This document shows, piece by piece, positions 7,280-16,130 of a stretch of DNA of 64,000 nucleotides. The number at the start of each line of letters is the position of its first letter. The first letter of the stretch is position 1. The translations under genes and the position numbers were made by a program. Origin of the DNA: Gp6-AA40 sp035711805 (GTDB lineage Bacteria; Acidobacteriota; Vicinamibacteria; Vicinamibacterales; UBA2999); assembly GCA_035711805.1 (NCBI GenBank), contig DASTBV010000129.1, positions 1 through 64,000 of the forward strand, given 5' to 3'. The notes beneath the pieces were generated by a model. That model made no database searches. It worked only from the letters and a program-made list of their open reading frames with translations, and was not told where the DNA came from.

Positions 7280-8638
7280 ATGGCCCAGAAGGTCGAGCAC
7301 GAACTGCTGGTAGTGAACGGCCGCGAGGTGGCCGTTTCCAACCCGCGCAAGGTGCTTTTCCCCGACGCCGGCTATACGAAGCTCGACGTGGTCCGCTACT
7401 TCCTGGCGGTCGCCGACGGAGCGCTGCGCGGCGCCGGTGGACGGCCGAACGTGCTCGTGCGCTACCCGAACGGGATCCAGGATGAGTTCTTCTATCAGAA
7501 GCGCGCCCCCCAGTCGCGGCCCGACTGGATCGAGGTTGTGGCGCTGAAATTTCCGTCCGGACGAACGGCGGAGGAGATCGTGCCGCGCGACGCCGCCGCG
7601 CTGGCATGGATGGGCAACCTCGCCTGCCTCGAGCTTCATCCGCATCCCGTCCGCGCGGACGACCTCGACCACCCGGACGAACTTCGTGTCGATCTCGATC
7701 CGGTTGCCGGCACCGAATGGTCTCAGCTTCGCGACGTCGCGCGCATCGTCCACGCGACGCTGGATGATTTCGGACTCGTCGGATGGCCGAAGACGTCCGG
7801 CTCGCGCGGCATTCACATCAACGTCCGCATCGACCGCCGGTGGACGTTTCTGGACGTGCGGCGCGCCGCCGTGGCGCTCGCGCGGGAAGTGGAACGGCGC
7901 GCGCCCGCGCTGGCGACCAGCAAATGGTGGAAGGAAGAGCGGCACGGCGTCTTCATCGACTACAACCAGAACGCGAAGGATCGCACGGTCGCCTCGGCGT
8001 ATTCAGTGCGGCCGCGACCGGATGCGCGCGTTTCGGCGCCGCTGACCTGGGACGAGATCGATGAGTGTGATCCGGGAGACTTCACCCTGGCGACGATGCC
8101 GCGTCGCTTTGCGGACATCGGCGATCGCCACGCCTCCATCGACGAACATCCTGGTTCCCTGGAGGCGCTGCTCGACCTTGCGGCGCGTGACGAGCGCGAG
8201 GGACTTGGCGATGCGCCATGGCCGCCGCAGTACAAGAAGCAGCCCGGCGAAGCACCACGCGTGCAGCCGTCACGCGCTCGTCGGGTGCCCACACGTAGTG
8301 TCCGCCTTCAGGCGGACCCTCCGGCGTCACAGGGACGGCGGGTTCCGAAACACCCGCTGATCGAGGTGGCACGCGCACGGCGTAAAAACGAGGCACTGCA
8401 GCAGCTCGATGCCTGGAAAGCCCGCTATCCGGAAGCCGCGGCGTTATTGCAGCCTGCGGACGTTCTCGTCGACGCAATGCGCGGAAGGTCGGCGACGTGG
8501 ACCCGGGTGCGGATCAACCTGCAGCACGTGCCGGTTGCGCAGCGGCCGGCTCAAGAGCATCTGGAACCGTCGCTCGAGGAGATCAGCGGCTGGAGCGGCC
8601 CGCCCCGAAAACCTTCTCGAGCTCGTACGCCGGCGTAA
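7280..8638 (+). CDS. ligD-pol: Stand-alone LigD-type polymerase/primase (NHEJ)
   Basis: A 452-aa archaeo-eukaryotic primase-type polymerase of the LigD family, which fills ends during non-homologous end joining. ELRVDLDP carries the metal-binding aspartates (Asp138, Asp140) and KTSGSRGIHINV is the nucleotide-binding SGSRGxH motif with His179. The ATG at 7280 was chosen; earlier in-frame starts would translate the 18-bp repeat array as VQWVQT units. Residues about 338-352 (RSVRLQADPP) are encoded by a dispersed palindrome, as an apparent insertion in a linker. The ligase partner is the next gene, convergent and overlapping by 56 bp, rather than fused as in classical LigD. No ku gene is visible. 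Confidence 0.88.
   Translation: MAQKVEHELLVVNGREVAVSNPRKVLFPDAGYTKLDVVRYFLAVADGALRGAGGRPNVLVRYPNGIQDEFFYQKRAPQSRPDWIEVVALKFPSGRTAEEIVPRDAAALAWMGNLACLELHPHPVRADDLDHPDELRVDLDPVAGTEWSQLRDVARIVHATLDDFGLVGWPKTSGSRGIHINVRIDRRWTFLDVRRAAVALAREVERRAPALATSKWWKEERHGVFIDYNQNAKDRTVASAYSVRPRPDARVSAPLTWDEIDECDPGDFTLATMPRRFADIGDRHASIDEHPGSLEALLDLAARDEREGLGDAPWPPQYKKQPGEAPRVQPSRARRVPTRSVRLQADPPASQGRRVPKHPLIEVARARRKNEALQQLDAWKARYPEAAALLQPADVLVDAMRGRSATWTRVRINLQHVPVAQRPAQEHLEPSLEEISGWSGPPRKPSRARTPA
8295..8319 (+). repeat. Dispersed palindrome GTAGTGTCCGCCTTCAGGCGGACCC, in-frame in a CDS
   Basis: The core GTCCGCCT-TC-AGGCGGAC (8300-8317) is a perfect 8-bp-arm palindrome preceded by GTAGT. It sits inside the LigD-polymerase gene and adds SVRLQADP. 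Other copies are at 32866-32912 (two) and 56612-56636. It behaves like a REP-type element. Confidence 0.8.
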
Positions 8639-9659
8639 CTTCGAGCTGGTCGTATCGGCATTCGTCCGCCGGCTTGTCGGGCCGCCACCGCAGAAACGTC
8701 GCGGCGTGCCGGAACCGATCGCCTTGCAGGTGGTCGTACTTCACTTCGCAGACCCGCTCGATGCGGAGCGGCTGCCACGACAGATCCTTGCCGGCGCTCC
8801 AGCGGCTCTGCCCGCCAGGCATCCTTTGTCCGGTTCCCTCCGCCTCGGCCCACTCGCGCCACGGATGTGACTTCAGCGCGTTCTTCCGCAGCGGCTCCAG
8901 CTCCTTGACGAGCGTCTTGCGTGCAGCCATCGTGAACGAGGAAGTCACGCCGACGTGGTGCAGCCGGCCGTTGTCGTCGTAGAGACCCAGGAGCAGCGAG
9001 CCGACGGCGTCCGGGCCGCTCTTGTGCCATCGGAAACCGGCGACGACGCAGTCGGCGGTGCGCGCGTGCTTTATCTTGAACATCGCGCGCTTGCCGGGCA
9101 CGTACGGCTGATCGTCCGGCTTTGCAATGACACCATCGAGCCCTGCGCCTTCGAACCGTTGCAGCCACTCGGCCGCCAGTCTTCGATCGCGAGTGACCGG
9201 TGTGAGATACACGGGCGGTGTGACGTTCCCAAGCAGGCGTTCGAGCGTGCTGCGGCGATCGGCTTGTGGACGGTCCAGCAAGGATTTGCCGCCGGCGGCG
9301 AGCACGTCGAATGCCACGAACGACGACGGCGATGCCTGCGCGAGTTTCGCGACGCGCGACGCCGCCGGATGCAGACGCAGCTGCAGTGCGTCGAAGTCGA
9401 GGCCGTGCGGCGTGGCGATGACGATTTCCCCGTCGACGACGCAGTGCGGCGGCAGCCGATCCATCAGCGCGTCGTGCAGCTCGGGGAAGTAGCGATCGAG
9501 CGGCTTGAGATCACGGCTCTGAATGTAGACGTCGTCCTTGCCGCGGAACACGATGGCGCGGAAGCCGTCCCATTTCGGCTCGAACAGGAACCCGTCGCCT
9601 TCGGGGATCCTGTCGACCAGCTTGGCGAGCATCGGCTCGATCGGGGGAGCGGGAATCAT
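8583..9659 (-). CDS. ligD-lig: ATP-dependent DNA ligase, LigD ligase domain
   Basis: A 358-aa ATP-dependent ligase that seals double-strand breaks. FLFEPKWDGFRAIVF contains motif I (KxDG, Lys29, the adenylated residue), CVVDGEIVI is motif III, and LDGVIAKP is motif IV. ADCVVAGFRWHK leads into the OB domain with EVKYDHLQG (motif V region). It lacks the polymerase and phosphoesterase modules of fused LigD. It is convergent with the polymerase gene, sharing 56 bp of 3' sequence, so the two are transcribed towards each other rather than as an operon. NHEJ is the inferred pathway. Confidence 0.9.
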   Translation of the reverse strand: MIPAPPIEPMLAKLVDRIPEGDGFLFEPKWDGFRAIVFRGKDDVYIQSRDLKPLDRYFPELHDALMDRLPPHCVVDGEIVIATPHGLDFDALQLRLHPAASRVAKLAQASPSSFVAFDVLAAGGKSLLDRPQADRRSTLERLLGNVTPPVYLTPVTRDRRLAAEWLQRFEGAGLDGVIAKPDDQPYVPGKRAMFKIKHARTADCVVAGFRWHKSGPDAVGSLLLGLYDDNGRLHHVGVTSSFTMAARKTLVKELEPLRKNALKSHPWREWAEAEGTGQRMPGGQSRWSAGKDLSWQPLRIERVCEVKYDHLQGDRFRHAATFLRWRPDKPADECRYDQLEVTPAYELEKVFGAGRSSR

Positions 9660-9788
9660 GGAGTCGGTCGATCACACTATCAGTGCTTCTCCGTGAGCGC
9701 CATCGACCGTGGATCGATGGCCATGTGGTTATCCTTTCCAACCTCAGCTTCGGCCCGCGCGTTTGGGCGGCCGGCGTATGCTTCAGGG

Positions 9789-10382
9789 ATGCACAGCAGC
9801 CGCAAGTCCCGCCCGCTCATACCGCTCGGCATCAAGGAGGAGAACGCGGTCGCCGGCGATCACCTCGCGCTGTTCTACGACACCGAGGAGGAATTCGCCA
9901 ACGCTCTGGGTTTCATAGAGACGGGTCTGAATGGGACGGATCACTGCATCGTCTTCGGGATTTCTTCCGATACGGAGCGCATGCTGCGCGTGCTCCGAGA
10001 ACGGAAGTGGAACGTGGAGCGGCTGATGCGGCAAGGTCGATTGTCGGTCCTTCGACCCGAAGCAACCTGCGATGCCACCGTGGCCGCGGTATCACGTCAT
10101 TTTGATCACGTGTTGCGTAACGGCGCGACCTTCATACGTTTCTTAGGCAACGCAGCCGTGGGGCGGGAAGGATGGCCGACCGAAGAGGAGTTCTACAAGC
10201 TGGAAGCGATGGTCAGTGACTCGACCTTGAGTTTGCCGTGCGTGGCGATTTGTATGTTCGATCTGCGAACGCAATCCGCACAGACAATCCTCAAAGCGGC
10301 GTTCGAGGGTCATCCCGTCACCATCCATCGCAACTGCATCCGCGAGAATCCACTCTACGTACCGAGAGGGGCGAGGTCGTAA
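9789..10382 (+). CDS. MEDS-domain (DcmR-like) sensory protein
   Basis: A 197-aa single-domain protein. GDHLALFYDTEEEFANALGF matches the start of the MEDS domain (methanogen/methylotroph, DcmR sensory domain), a RecA-like fold without Walker motifs. Further matches are GLNGTDHCIVFG, RLSVLRPEATC and FIRFLGNAAVGREGW. MEDS domains are usually found in regulators or next to histidine kinases and anti-sigma systems; here no output domain is attached. The ATG at 9789 fits the domain start. The signal and partner are unknown. Confidence 0.7.
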   Translation: MHSSRKSRPLIPLGIKEENAVAGDHLALFYDTEEEFANALGFIETGLNGTDHCIVFGISSDTERMLRVLRERKWNVERLMRQGRLSVLRPEATCDATVAAVSRHFDHVLRNGATFIRFLGNAAVGREGWPTEEEFYKLEAMVSDSTLSLPCVAICMFDLRTQSAQTILKAAFEGHPVTIHRNCIRENPLYVPRGARS

Positions 10383-10418
10383 TCGCGCCGCGGTGCGTCA
10401 GTTGGCGTAGGCGAAGGG

Positions 10419-10507
10419 TGGTGCCGGAGGTGGGAATCGAACCCACACGGGGGGTAAACCCCACCGGATTTTGAGTCCGGCGCGTCTGCCAGTTTCACCA
10501 CTCCGGC
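10419..10507 (-). tRNA. tRNA-Leu (anticodon CAA)
   Basis: The minus strand gives a full cloverleaf with acceptor stem GCCGGAG/CTCCGGC, an anticodon stem CCGGA/TCCGG around loop CTCAAAA (anticodon CAA), a long variable arm typical of class II tRNAs, a T-arm GTGGGTTCGATTCCCAC, and an encoded ACCA end. It reads UUG codons. Confidence 0.95.
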
Positions 10508-10518
10508 CTGAAGGGTGT

Positions 10519-10598
10519 TCCCAGTTTAACTCCCAACTCCCAACTCCCAACACCAACTGGGAAGTGACAACTGGGAACTGACAACTGATGACTGACAG
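10519..10598. repeat. CCCAACTCCCAACT / TGGGAACTGACAACT repeat
   Basis: Direct units CCCAACT on the left face partly complementary TGGGAA(C/G)TGACAACT units on the right, so the block can fold on itself. It fills the gap between tRNA-Leu and the DMT transporter, and the ATG of that gene appears to be part of the last unit. Relatives are at 21078-21108 and 29405-29440. Confidence 0.8.
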
Positions 10599-11058
10599 TT
10601 CCATACTGTCCCCCGTGAACAACCTCTACATCCTGTTCGCCATCGCGGCGGGTGCCGGTGTCGCCGCGCAGGCCGTGATCAACGGACGGCTCCGGTTCAT
10701 CCTGGGCGCACCTGTCTGGGCAGCAACGGCACAATTCGTGGTTGGCCTGATCATGCTGACGCTGTTTGCCGTGCTCAGCCGTCAGTCCCTGCCCGCCGGA
10801 GCCGACATCGCGCGCGCCCCATGGTGGATGTGGACGGGAGGCCTGTTCGGCGCGTTTTTCATCCTGATGGCGGTGATCACGACGCCAGTGCTTGGCGCCG
10901 CCTTAATGCTCGCCTCGAGCATCGTCGGTCAGCTCAGCGCGGCGCTGGTGATCGATCACTTCGGGTTGTTCGGCGCAACGGTGGTTCCGATCAGCACGAC
11001 GCGCGTGATCGGCGTGCTGCTGCTCGCGGCCGGCGTTATCCTGATTCGGTGGACGTAG
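10588..11058 (+). CDS. DMT-superfamily membrane protein (DUF606/YdcZ-like)
   Basis: A 156-aa protein with about five hydrophobic segments. LFAIAAGAGVAAQAVINGRL near the N-terminus and GAALMLASSIVGQLSAALVIDHFGLFG later are characteristic of DUF606 half-size drug/metabolite transporters, which act as homo- or heterodimers. Only one copy is present. The ATG at 10588 arises in a repeat block without a clear ribosome site; the GTG at 10615 is an alternative. The substrate is unknown. Confidence 0.82.
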   Translation: MTDSSILSPVNNLYILFAIAAGAGVAAQAVINGRLRFILGAPVWAATAQFVVGLIMLTLFAVLSRQSLPAGADIARAPWWMWTGGLFGAFFILMAVITTPVLGAALMLASSIVGQLSAALVIDHFGLFGATVVPISTTRVIGVLLLAAGVILIRWT

Positions 11059-11074
11059 GGATGAAGTCGTGACC

Positions 11075-11141
11075 ACTGAACCCAATGAACATCACCCCTG
11101 AACCAACTGAACCAACTGAACGATTGAACCTCTGAACCAAG
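11075..11141. repeat. CTGAACCAA/TGAACC simple repeat
   Basis: Irregular units of GAACC(C/A)A(A/T)TGAAC, including CTGAACCAACTGAACCAACT, fill the 84-bp gap before the next gene and end at its ATG. It is the complement-type relative of the array at 7135-7263. Confidence 0.75.
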
Positions 11142-11142
11142 G

Positions 11143-11538
11143 ATGAACGACACCGATCGGCAGTTTCTCTTCGACCTGCGCAAATCGCTGCTGCATCTGC
11201 ACAAGACGCTGCTCGACTGGGAGCGCGCCGCCTACGAGCGCGTCCACGGGCGAGTGTCACCAACCGATCTTCTGCAGGCGACCATGGAGCATCCGCAATT
11301 TGCGTGGCTGCGGCCGATATCGGAGTTAATCGTCCGCATCGACGAATCCGTCGACACCGAAGCGCAGAATGGACCGGTCGACGTGGCGGCCATCGTTGCG
11401 CGTGCGCGTGCGGCGACTGCGGCCGACGAAACGGGAACAGCGCACGCGCAGCGGTATCACACGGCGCTGCAGGAGCATCCCGACGCGGTGTTCGCCCATC
11501 GGGATGTCACGAATGTGCTGAAAACCCGCGCATTGTAA
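11143..11538 (+). CDS. Hypothetical protein, mostly helical
   Basis: A 131-aa soluble protein. The first 70 residues (RQFLFDLRKSLLHLHKTLLDWERAAYERV) form an amphipathic helix, with HPQFAWLRPISELIVRIDE after it. The pattern is seen in uncharacterised proteins of Acidobacteria and Proteobacteria; no catalytic motif is recognisable. An AAGG lies just ahead of the ATG. It is convergent with the following carrier genes, separated by a short palindrome. Function unknown. Confidence 0.6.
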   Translation: MNDTDRQFLFDLRKSLLHLHKTLLDWERAAYERVHGRVSPTDLLQATMEHPQFAWLRPISELIVRIDESVDTEAQNGPVDVAAIVARARAATAADETGTAHAQRYHTALQEHPDAVFAHRDVTNVLKTRAL

Positions 11539-11558
11539 TCCGGCTAAAGCCGGACTCC
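11535..11558. repeat. Palindrome TCCGGCT-AA-AGCCGGA between convergent genes
   Basis: Seven-bp arms at 11539-11545 and 11548-11554, preceded by GTAA and followed by CTCC. This resembles the GTAGTGTCCGCC element in layout and may be a divergent member. It spans the 3' ends of two convergent genes and could terminate transcription both ways, though no T-run is seen. Confidence 0.6.
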
Positions 11559-12824
11559 ACCTGCGTTTTCCTGAACGGTCGCCGCGTCGTGCCGCCGGCC
11601 CAACCACCATCCGTTCACCGCCCAGATTCCGGCTGCCACCGCGCCCACGATCGCGACCGTCTGCGATCCAAGTCCCACCGCGTAAATGCCTTTCTCGAGC
11701 TGCGCGAAGACCGCGTCCGCCGCGCGGTAGACGGGCACATCGACGAAGTTCTTGGCCTTGTATTTCGTCTCATTGTCGAGCGCGCTCCACAACATCTCGC
11801 GGCCCGGCCGCACGAACGCGAACTGGCCGAAGCGTCTGGTAACGATCGACACCGCGACTACTGCCAGGGTGTTCCAGAATGCCAGCGCGGCAAAGGCGAG
11901 CGCCGTAGCGATTGGCACCATGGTGAGCAGCGCGACGAGGCCGAGGCGCGACGCGATGTAGCCGGTGAGAAACAGCTGCGACAGGATGGTCAGGCTCTGC
12001 ACGATCCAGTCGAGACGCGCGAAGAAGCGCGTGCGGGCCTCCGGCTCTGGAAAGGCGTCGGTGACCAGGCGAAGCTGATCGAAATACAGGAACGTGTTCG
12101 CGGCGGAGATCAGGACGACAAAAAGCGTGATGCCGAGGACGTACGGTGACTTCAGGACGAGCGGCACGCCGGCCCAGATGCTGCCGCCGATGGCCTCGTC
12201 GCGTCCGCGGTCACTTTCAGTCTCGGCCGGCGCATGGGACTTCCAGACGCTGAGCAGCGCCCGCTGACACACGATGGCGAGCACGAACAGTCCGGCACCA
12301 AGAAACAAGATGCCGCTGTTACCAATCGTCGATACCGCGATGTCGGTGAACAGCGGCCCCGTGAGCGCCCCGGCGGTGCCCCCGGCCGCAATCAGCCCGA
12401 ACAAGCGCTTCGTCTGATCGGGGCGGAACAGTTCCAGCAGGAAGCTCCAGAACACCGAGATCGTGAACAGGTTGAGGACGCTGATGAAGATCCAGAAAAA
12501 CTGGCTCAGCCGCAGGCCTGGAGCACCGCCGCGAAACGCGAGGCCGACGATCGTCAGCGATACCGCGACGGCCGCATACGTCCATGGCAGGAACACGCTG
12601 CGGCGAAAACGGGCCACGAGCCAGCCGTAAGCGGGGATGACGAGGAGCGACGCGGCCGCGGTGCCAATCCAGAGGTCGGCAAGTCGATCGGCGCCGATCA
12701 GCGTGCCGACCGTGTCGCGGACCGGCCGCACCGCGAAGTAGCCGGCCATGATGCAGAAGAACAGCAGGAACGAGGCTACGACCGCGGGCATCTCCCGGCG
12801 CTCGATGGCGCCCAGGGTCGACAC
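11544..12824 (-). CDS. MFS-type carrier of the nucleotide (ATP/ADP) exchanger-like group, copy 2
   Basis: A 426-aa protein with about 12 hydrophobic segments. The signature FVRPGREMLWSALDNETKYKAKN followed by VPVYRAADAVFAQLEKG is that of bacterial homologues of the ATP:ADP/NTP translocases (Tlc/Npt family), which in free-living bacteria have unproven substrates. The N-terminal AGYFAVRPVRDTVGT is also conserved. Its GTG start overlaps the stop of the upstream paralogue by one base (TAGTG), so translational coupling is likely. The two copies share layout but are clearly diverged. Confidence 0.75.
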   Translation of the reverse strand: MSTLGAIERREMPAVVASFLLFFCIMAGYFAVRPVRDTVGTLIGADRLADLWIGTAAASLLVIPAYGWLVARFRRSVFLPWTYAAVAVSLTIVGLAFRGGAPGLRLSQFFWIFISVLNLFTISVFWSFLLELFRPDQTKRLFGLIAAGGTAGALTGPLFTDIAVSTIGNSGILFLGAGLFVLAIVCQRALLSVWKSHAPAETESDRGRDEAIGGSIWAGVPLVLKSPYVLGITLFVVLISAANTFLYFDQLRLVTDAFPEPEARTRFFARLDWIVQSLTILSQLFLTGYIASRLGLVALLTMVPIATALAFAALAFWNTLAVVAVSIVTRRFGQFAFVRPGREMLWSALDNETKYKAKNFVDVPVYRAADAVFAQLEKGIYAVGLGSQTVAIVGAVAAGIWAVNGWWLGRRHDAATVQENAGGVRL

Positions 12825-14158
12825 TAGCCGGCCGGCGACGTCAGCGGGCGCGCTGGCGCATTAGCCGATTCGGAATCACGATCCGCCGGTCGCATTGACG
12901 CCTGCCGCCGGCCGAGCCACAGGCCGAGCACGGCCCAGACCGCGGCAAGCGGCACGGCCACCGACGCCAGCCCGACCAGCGCCAGGCCGAGCGATCGGAG
13001 CCCCGCTTCCGTCCAGGCGCCGATGACGTCGCCGCCGCGGTACACGAAGGTATCGGTGACGGCCTTCGACTTGTACTTGTCCTCGCGGCTCACGACCGTG
13101 AAGAGCGTCTCGCGCGCCGGACGCGCGACCGCGCGCTGCATTGCGGTGAACGCCGCCTGGAAAAGAATGAGCACGGCGAACGAGCCGGCAGCGGCGAGCC
13201 CGACGAAGCCGAGCGACGCCGTCAGGGGGAGCAGCATGAGCGCGACGGACACGCCGAAGCGCTTCATGATGTGACCGGTCACCACGAGCTGCAGCAGCAG
13301 CGTCGTCACCTGTGTGATTAGATCGATCTGCGCGAAGACGGTGGTGCGCATGTCAGTGTCGTCGCCGAGCGCCGCCACCATTGCCAGGCGCGTGAAATAC
13401 AGGAACGTGCCGACGATCGTCATCAAAAGCACGTAGGCGGAGATTCCCAGTAGATAGCGCGATTGGAGCACGGCACCGATACCCGCCCATGCGTTGCCGC
13501 CGATGATCGTCCGGTTGACCGACGGCGCGTCCGCAGTTTGTCCAGCCGCCTGCCCGGGTTGTAGCCAAGCGACGGCCCCGGCAGCGCCGATCGCCGCCAG
13601 GAGAAACCCTGCGGACACCAGCATCATTGCCGCCGTGCCGAGCGGCCTCACCAGCACGCTCGCCAACCACGGCCCGAAGATGGCCCCGAGCGTGCCGCCC
13701 ACGGCGATGGCGCCGTACAGCCGCTTGCTCTGCTCAGGCGTGAACCGATCGGCCATGAGCGCCCAGAAGACCATCGTGCTGAAGAGATTGAAGACGCTGA
13801 ACCAGACGTAGAACACGCGGCCGCTGATCTCGCCCACCGCCGCCGGCGCGACGGTGATGAGGGCGTAGAAGCCGACGAGGCTCAGCGCGAAGAACCCGTA
13901 GGTCGCGGCGATGAAGACCAGTCGGCGGAACCGGCTCACCAGCCACCCGAACATCGGGTTCACGCCCAGCGTGACCACGGCCGTGCCGATGAAGAGCCAT
14001 CGGACCTCGTCGAGACCGCCGCGCATACCGATCGCGTCGCGGGCCGAGCGCAGGACCTGGATCGCCGTGAGCACGCAGAAGAAGTAGAGGGCGGCCACAA
14101 GAATCGGTGCCACTTCCTCGCGGCGGATGTTGAAGAAACGCTGCAGGAGATTAGTCAT
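12824..14158 (-). CDS. MFS-type carrier of the nucleotide (ATP/ADP) exchanger-like group, copy 1
   Basis: A 444-aa membrane protein of the same group as its downstream neighbour. AIQVLRSARDAIGMRGG corresponds to the first helix signature, and VARPARETLFTVVSREDKYKSK followed by VTDTFVYRGGDVIGAWTEAG is the conserved cytoplasmic loop. About 12 membrane segments are visible. The ATG at 14158 (MTNLLQRFFNIRREE) was preferred to a start 13 codons earlier because this sequence matches typical family N-termini. It is divergent from the TonB receptor. A pair of coupled paralogues suggests either a heteromer or two related substrates. Confidence 0.75.
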   Translation of the reverse strand: MTNLLQRFFNIRREEVAPILVAALYFFCVLTAIQVLRSARDAIGMRGGLDEVRWLFIGTAVVTLGVNPMFGWLVSRFRRLVFIAATYGFFALSLVGFYALITVAPAAVGEISGRVFYVWFSVFNLFSTMVFWALMADRFTPEQSKRLYGAIAVGGTLGAIFGPWLASVLVRPLGTAAMMLVSAGFLLAAIGAAGAVAWLQPGQAAGQTADAPSVNRTIIGGNAWAGIGAVLQSRYLLGISAYVLLMTIVGTFLYFTRLAMVAALGDDTDMRTTVFAQIDLITQVTTLLLQLVVTGHIMKRFGVSVALMLLPLTASLGFVGLAAAGSFAVLILFQAAFTAMQRAVARPARETLFTVVSREDKYKSKAVTDTFVYRGGDVIGAWTEAGLRSLGLALVGLASVAVPLAAVWAVLGLWLGRRQASMRPADRDSESANAPARPLTSPAG

Positions 14159-14249
14159 TCGCAGACGCCCGAGTTCGGACACGGCGGCGGATCGCAAAGA
14201 TGAATCACTGTGTACTCCGTTACCAATAGCGTGGGACTATAACAGCCTT

Positions 14250-16070
14250 ATGCATACGGTGAGACGCGCGCGGCGCGTTTACATCCTTCTGATGCTCGCG
14301 GCGGTTGCCGGCACGAGCGCAACAGCGCAGACCACGATCCCTCCGTACCGGCAGACCATCGTCGTCACCGCGGCGACGACTCCCGTTGAGATAGGGTCCG
14401 TCACACGCACCCTGACCCTGATCACGCGCGAGCAGATCGAGGCGCTCCCTGCCCATTCGGTGGCCGACATCCTGCGTCTCGCCGCGTCGGTGGACGTCCG
14501 TGCTCGTGGTGTGCGCGGCATGCAGACCGACTTCGCTGTCCGCGGCGCGAACTTCGGCCAGATGCTCGTCCTCGTCGACGGCGTCCGGCTGAACGACGCG
14601 CAGTCCGGTCACCACAACGGTGATATCCCGGTCTCTCTGGAGGAAGTCGAGCGCATCGAGATCCTCCACGGTCCCGGATCGGCGCTGTTCGGCGCCGACG
14701 CCTTCGGCGGTACGGTCAACGTGATTACGCGCCGCGCCATCGATCGGCCGGCGCTGTTGGCGCAGGGCGGCAGCTTCGGTCTGGCGAGCGGCCGCGGCGC
14801 CGCCGGGTTCGAGCACGGATCGCTGACGCAGACGTTTGCGGTCTCGACCGAGCGCTCGTCGGGGTTCATGTACGACCGCGACTACGCGAGCGTCATCACG
14901 CGTGCCCGCACTGCCATCGGCAGCGACTCCAGCGTGTCTGTCGCGTTTCTGCGCAAGGAGTTTGGCGCCAATAACTTTTATGGCGGGAACGCGCCGTCGC
15001 GCGAGTGGACGAATCAGGCCTTGATTGCCGGCGACCATCAGTTCGGCGGGGCCATGGGCTGGACGTTCGCTGCCCGGGGTTCGTACCGGACGCACGGCGA
15101 TCGCTTCATCTTCAATCAGGAGCTGCCTCAGCTCTCTGATAACCGGCATCGCACTCACGCAGTGCTGGGTGAGCTGGCTGCTTCGCGGCGGGTCCGCACC
15201 GGGTCCCTGACGATTGGCGTGGAAAGCGGCGGCGACTGGATCCGCTCGTCGAACCTTGGCGATCACGAACTGGGGCGCATCAGCGCGTTCGGCGAACTCC
15301 GGCAGGAAGTTGGCAGACGCGTGCAGGTGGATGCGGCGTTGCGCGTCGATCGGTACTCCCAGTTCGGCGCATCATGGAACCCGTCCGCGGGCATTGGCTG
15401 GTGGCCGGCAGACGCGGTGCGTCTTCGCGCGTCTGCGGCACGCGCCTTCCGCGTGCCGACGTTTACCGAGCGCTACTACTCGGATCCCGCGAACCTGGCG
15501 CGCGCCGAGGTCGGGCCGGAAACGGCGTGGGCAGGCGAGGGCGGAGTGGATGTCTTCCTGCGGCAGGGCTGGTTCGTGCAGGCGACGTTCTTCGGCCGAG
15601 CCGACTCCGACGTCATCGACTGGCTGCGGCCGACGACGGCCGATCGCTGGCAGACCTACAACGTCCGCGACGTGGACACGCGCGGCGTCGAGATCGGCGC
15701 CCAGAAGTCCTTTGCCGGCGGCGGATTCGTCAACGCACAGTTCACGGCCGTCGACGTCGACGCGGGCGCCGTCACCCAGCTGTCGAAATACGTGCTCGAC
15801 TACGCGCCGCATTCGTTCACCGCAGCCGGTCTGCTGCCGCTGCCGCGCGCATTCCACATTGCACCGCGCATCGAGTACCGGCGGCGGTCCCGGCCCGCCG
15901 GAACGAGTGATTACGTCCTGGTCGACGCCCGCGTTGGGCGCCGCATTGCGCGCGGACTCGATCTCTTCGTTGAAGGGTCGAATCTCCTGGATGAGGAATA
16001 TCAGGAGATCGCCGGCGTGCGCATGCCCGGCGCAACAGTCGCCGTCGGCTTAGCGCTCCGCGCGCGGTAG
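14250..16070 (+). CDS. TonB-dependent outer-membrane receptor (BtuB/vitamin or siderophore type)
   Basis: A 606-aa receptor. It has a signal peptide (about 1-26, ending ATAQ), a TonB-box-like QTIVVTAAT near residue 33, and a plug domain with AHSVADILRLAASVDVRARG, AVRGANFGQMLVLVDGVRLN and EEVERIEILHGPGSALFGAD. The beta-barrel follows, ending NLLDEEYQEIAGVRMPGATV and terminal AR. The barrel is shorter than most siderophore receptors, and the plug resembles BtuB/CirA. Its presence implies an outer membrane. The 91-bp upstream gap is too short for a cobalamin riboswitch, so the substrate remains open. The ATG at 14250 was chosen for the signal peptide. Confidence 0.88.
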   Translation: MHTVRRARRVYILLMLAAVAGTSATAQTTIPPYRQTIVVTAATTPVEIGSVTRTLTLITREQIEALPAHSVADILRLAASVDVRARGVRGMQTDFAVRGANFGQMLVLVDGVRLNDAQSGHHNGDIPVSLEEVERIEILHGPGSALFGADAFGGTVNVITRRAIDRPALLAQGGSFGLASGRGAAGFEHGSLTQTFAVSTERSSGFMYDRDYASVITRARTAIGSDSSVSVAFLRKEFGANNFYGGNAPSREWTNQALIAGDHQFGGAMGWTFAARGSYRTHGDRFIFNQELPQLSDNRHRTHAVLGELAASRRVRTGSLTIGVESGGDWIRSSNLGDHELGRISAFGELRQEVGRRVQVDAALRVDRYSQFGASWNPSAGIGWWPADAVRLRASAARAFRVPTFTERYYSDPANLARAEVGPETAWAGEGGVDVFLRQGWFVQATFFGRADSDVIDWLRPTTADRWQTYNVRDVDTRGVEIGAQKSFAGGGFVNAQFTAVDVDAGAVTQLSKYVLDYAPHSFTAAGLLPLPRAFHIAPRIEYRRRSRPAGTSDYVLVDARVGRRIARGLDLFVEGSNLLDEEYQEIAGVRMPGATVAVGLALRAR

Positions 16071-16091
16071 GCCTTCACCACGTCCGATATT

Positions 16092-16130
16092 CCTTCTTCG
16101 TGATCTTCGATTTCTTCGTGCCCTTCGTGG
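16092..16130. repeat. CTTCGTG simple repeat (family E)
   Basis: TTCTTCGTGATCTTCGATTTCTTCGTGCCCTTCGTGG is the reverse complement type of the ACCACGAAG repeats at 21851 and 31469. It fills the gap between the convergent TonB receptor and agmatine deiminase genes. Confidence 0.8.

Noticed and set aside
14159..14249. Cobalamin riboswitch before the TonB receptor
   Set aside because: The divergent gap is only 91 bp, and no B12-box-like or multi-stem structure is visible.
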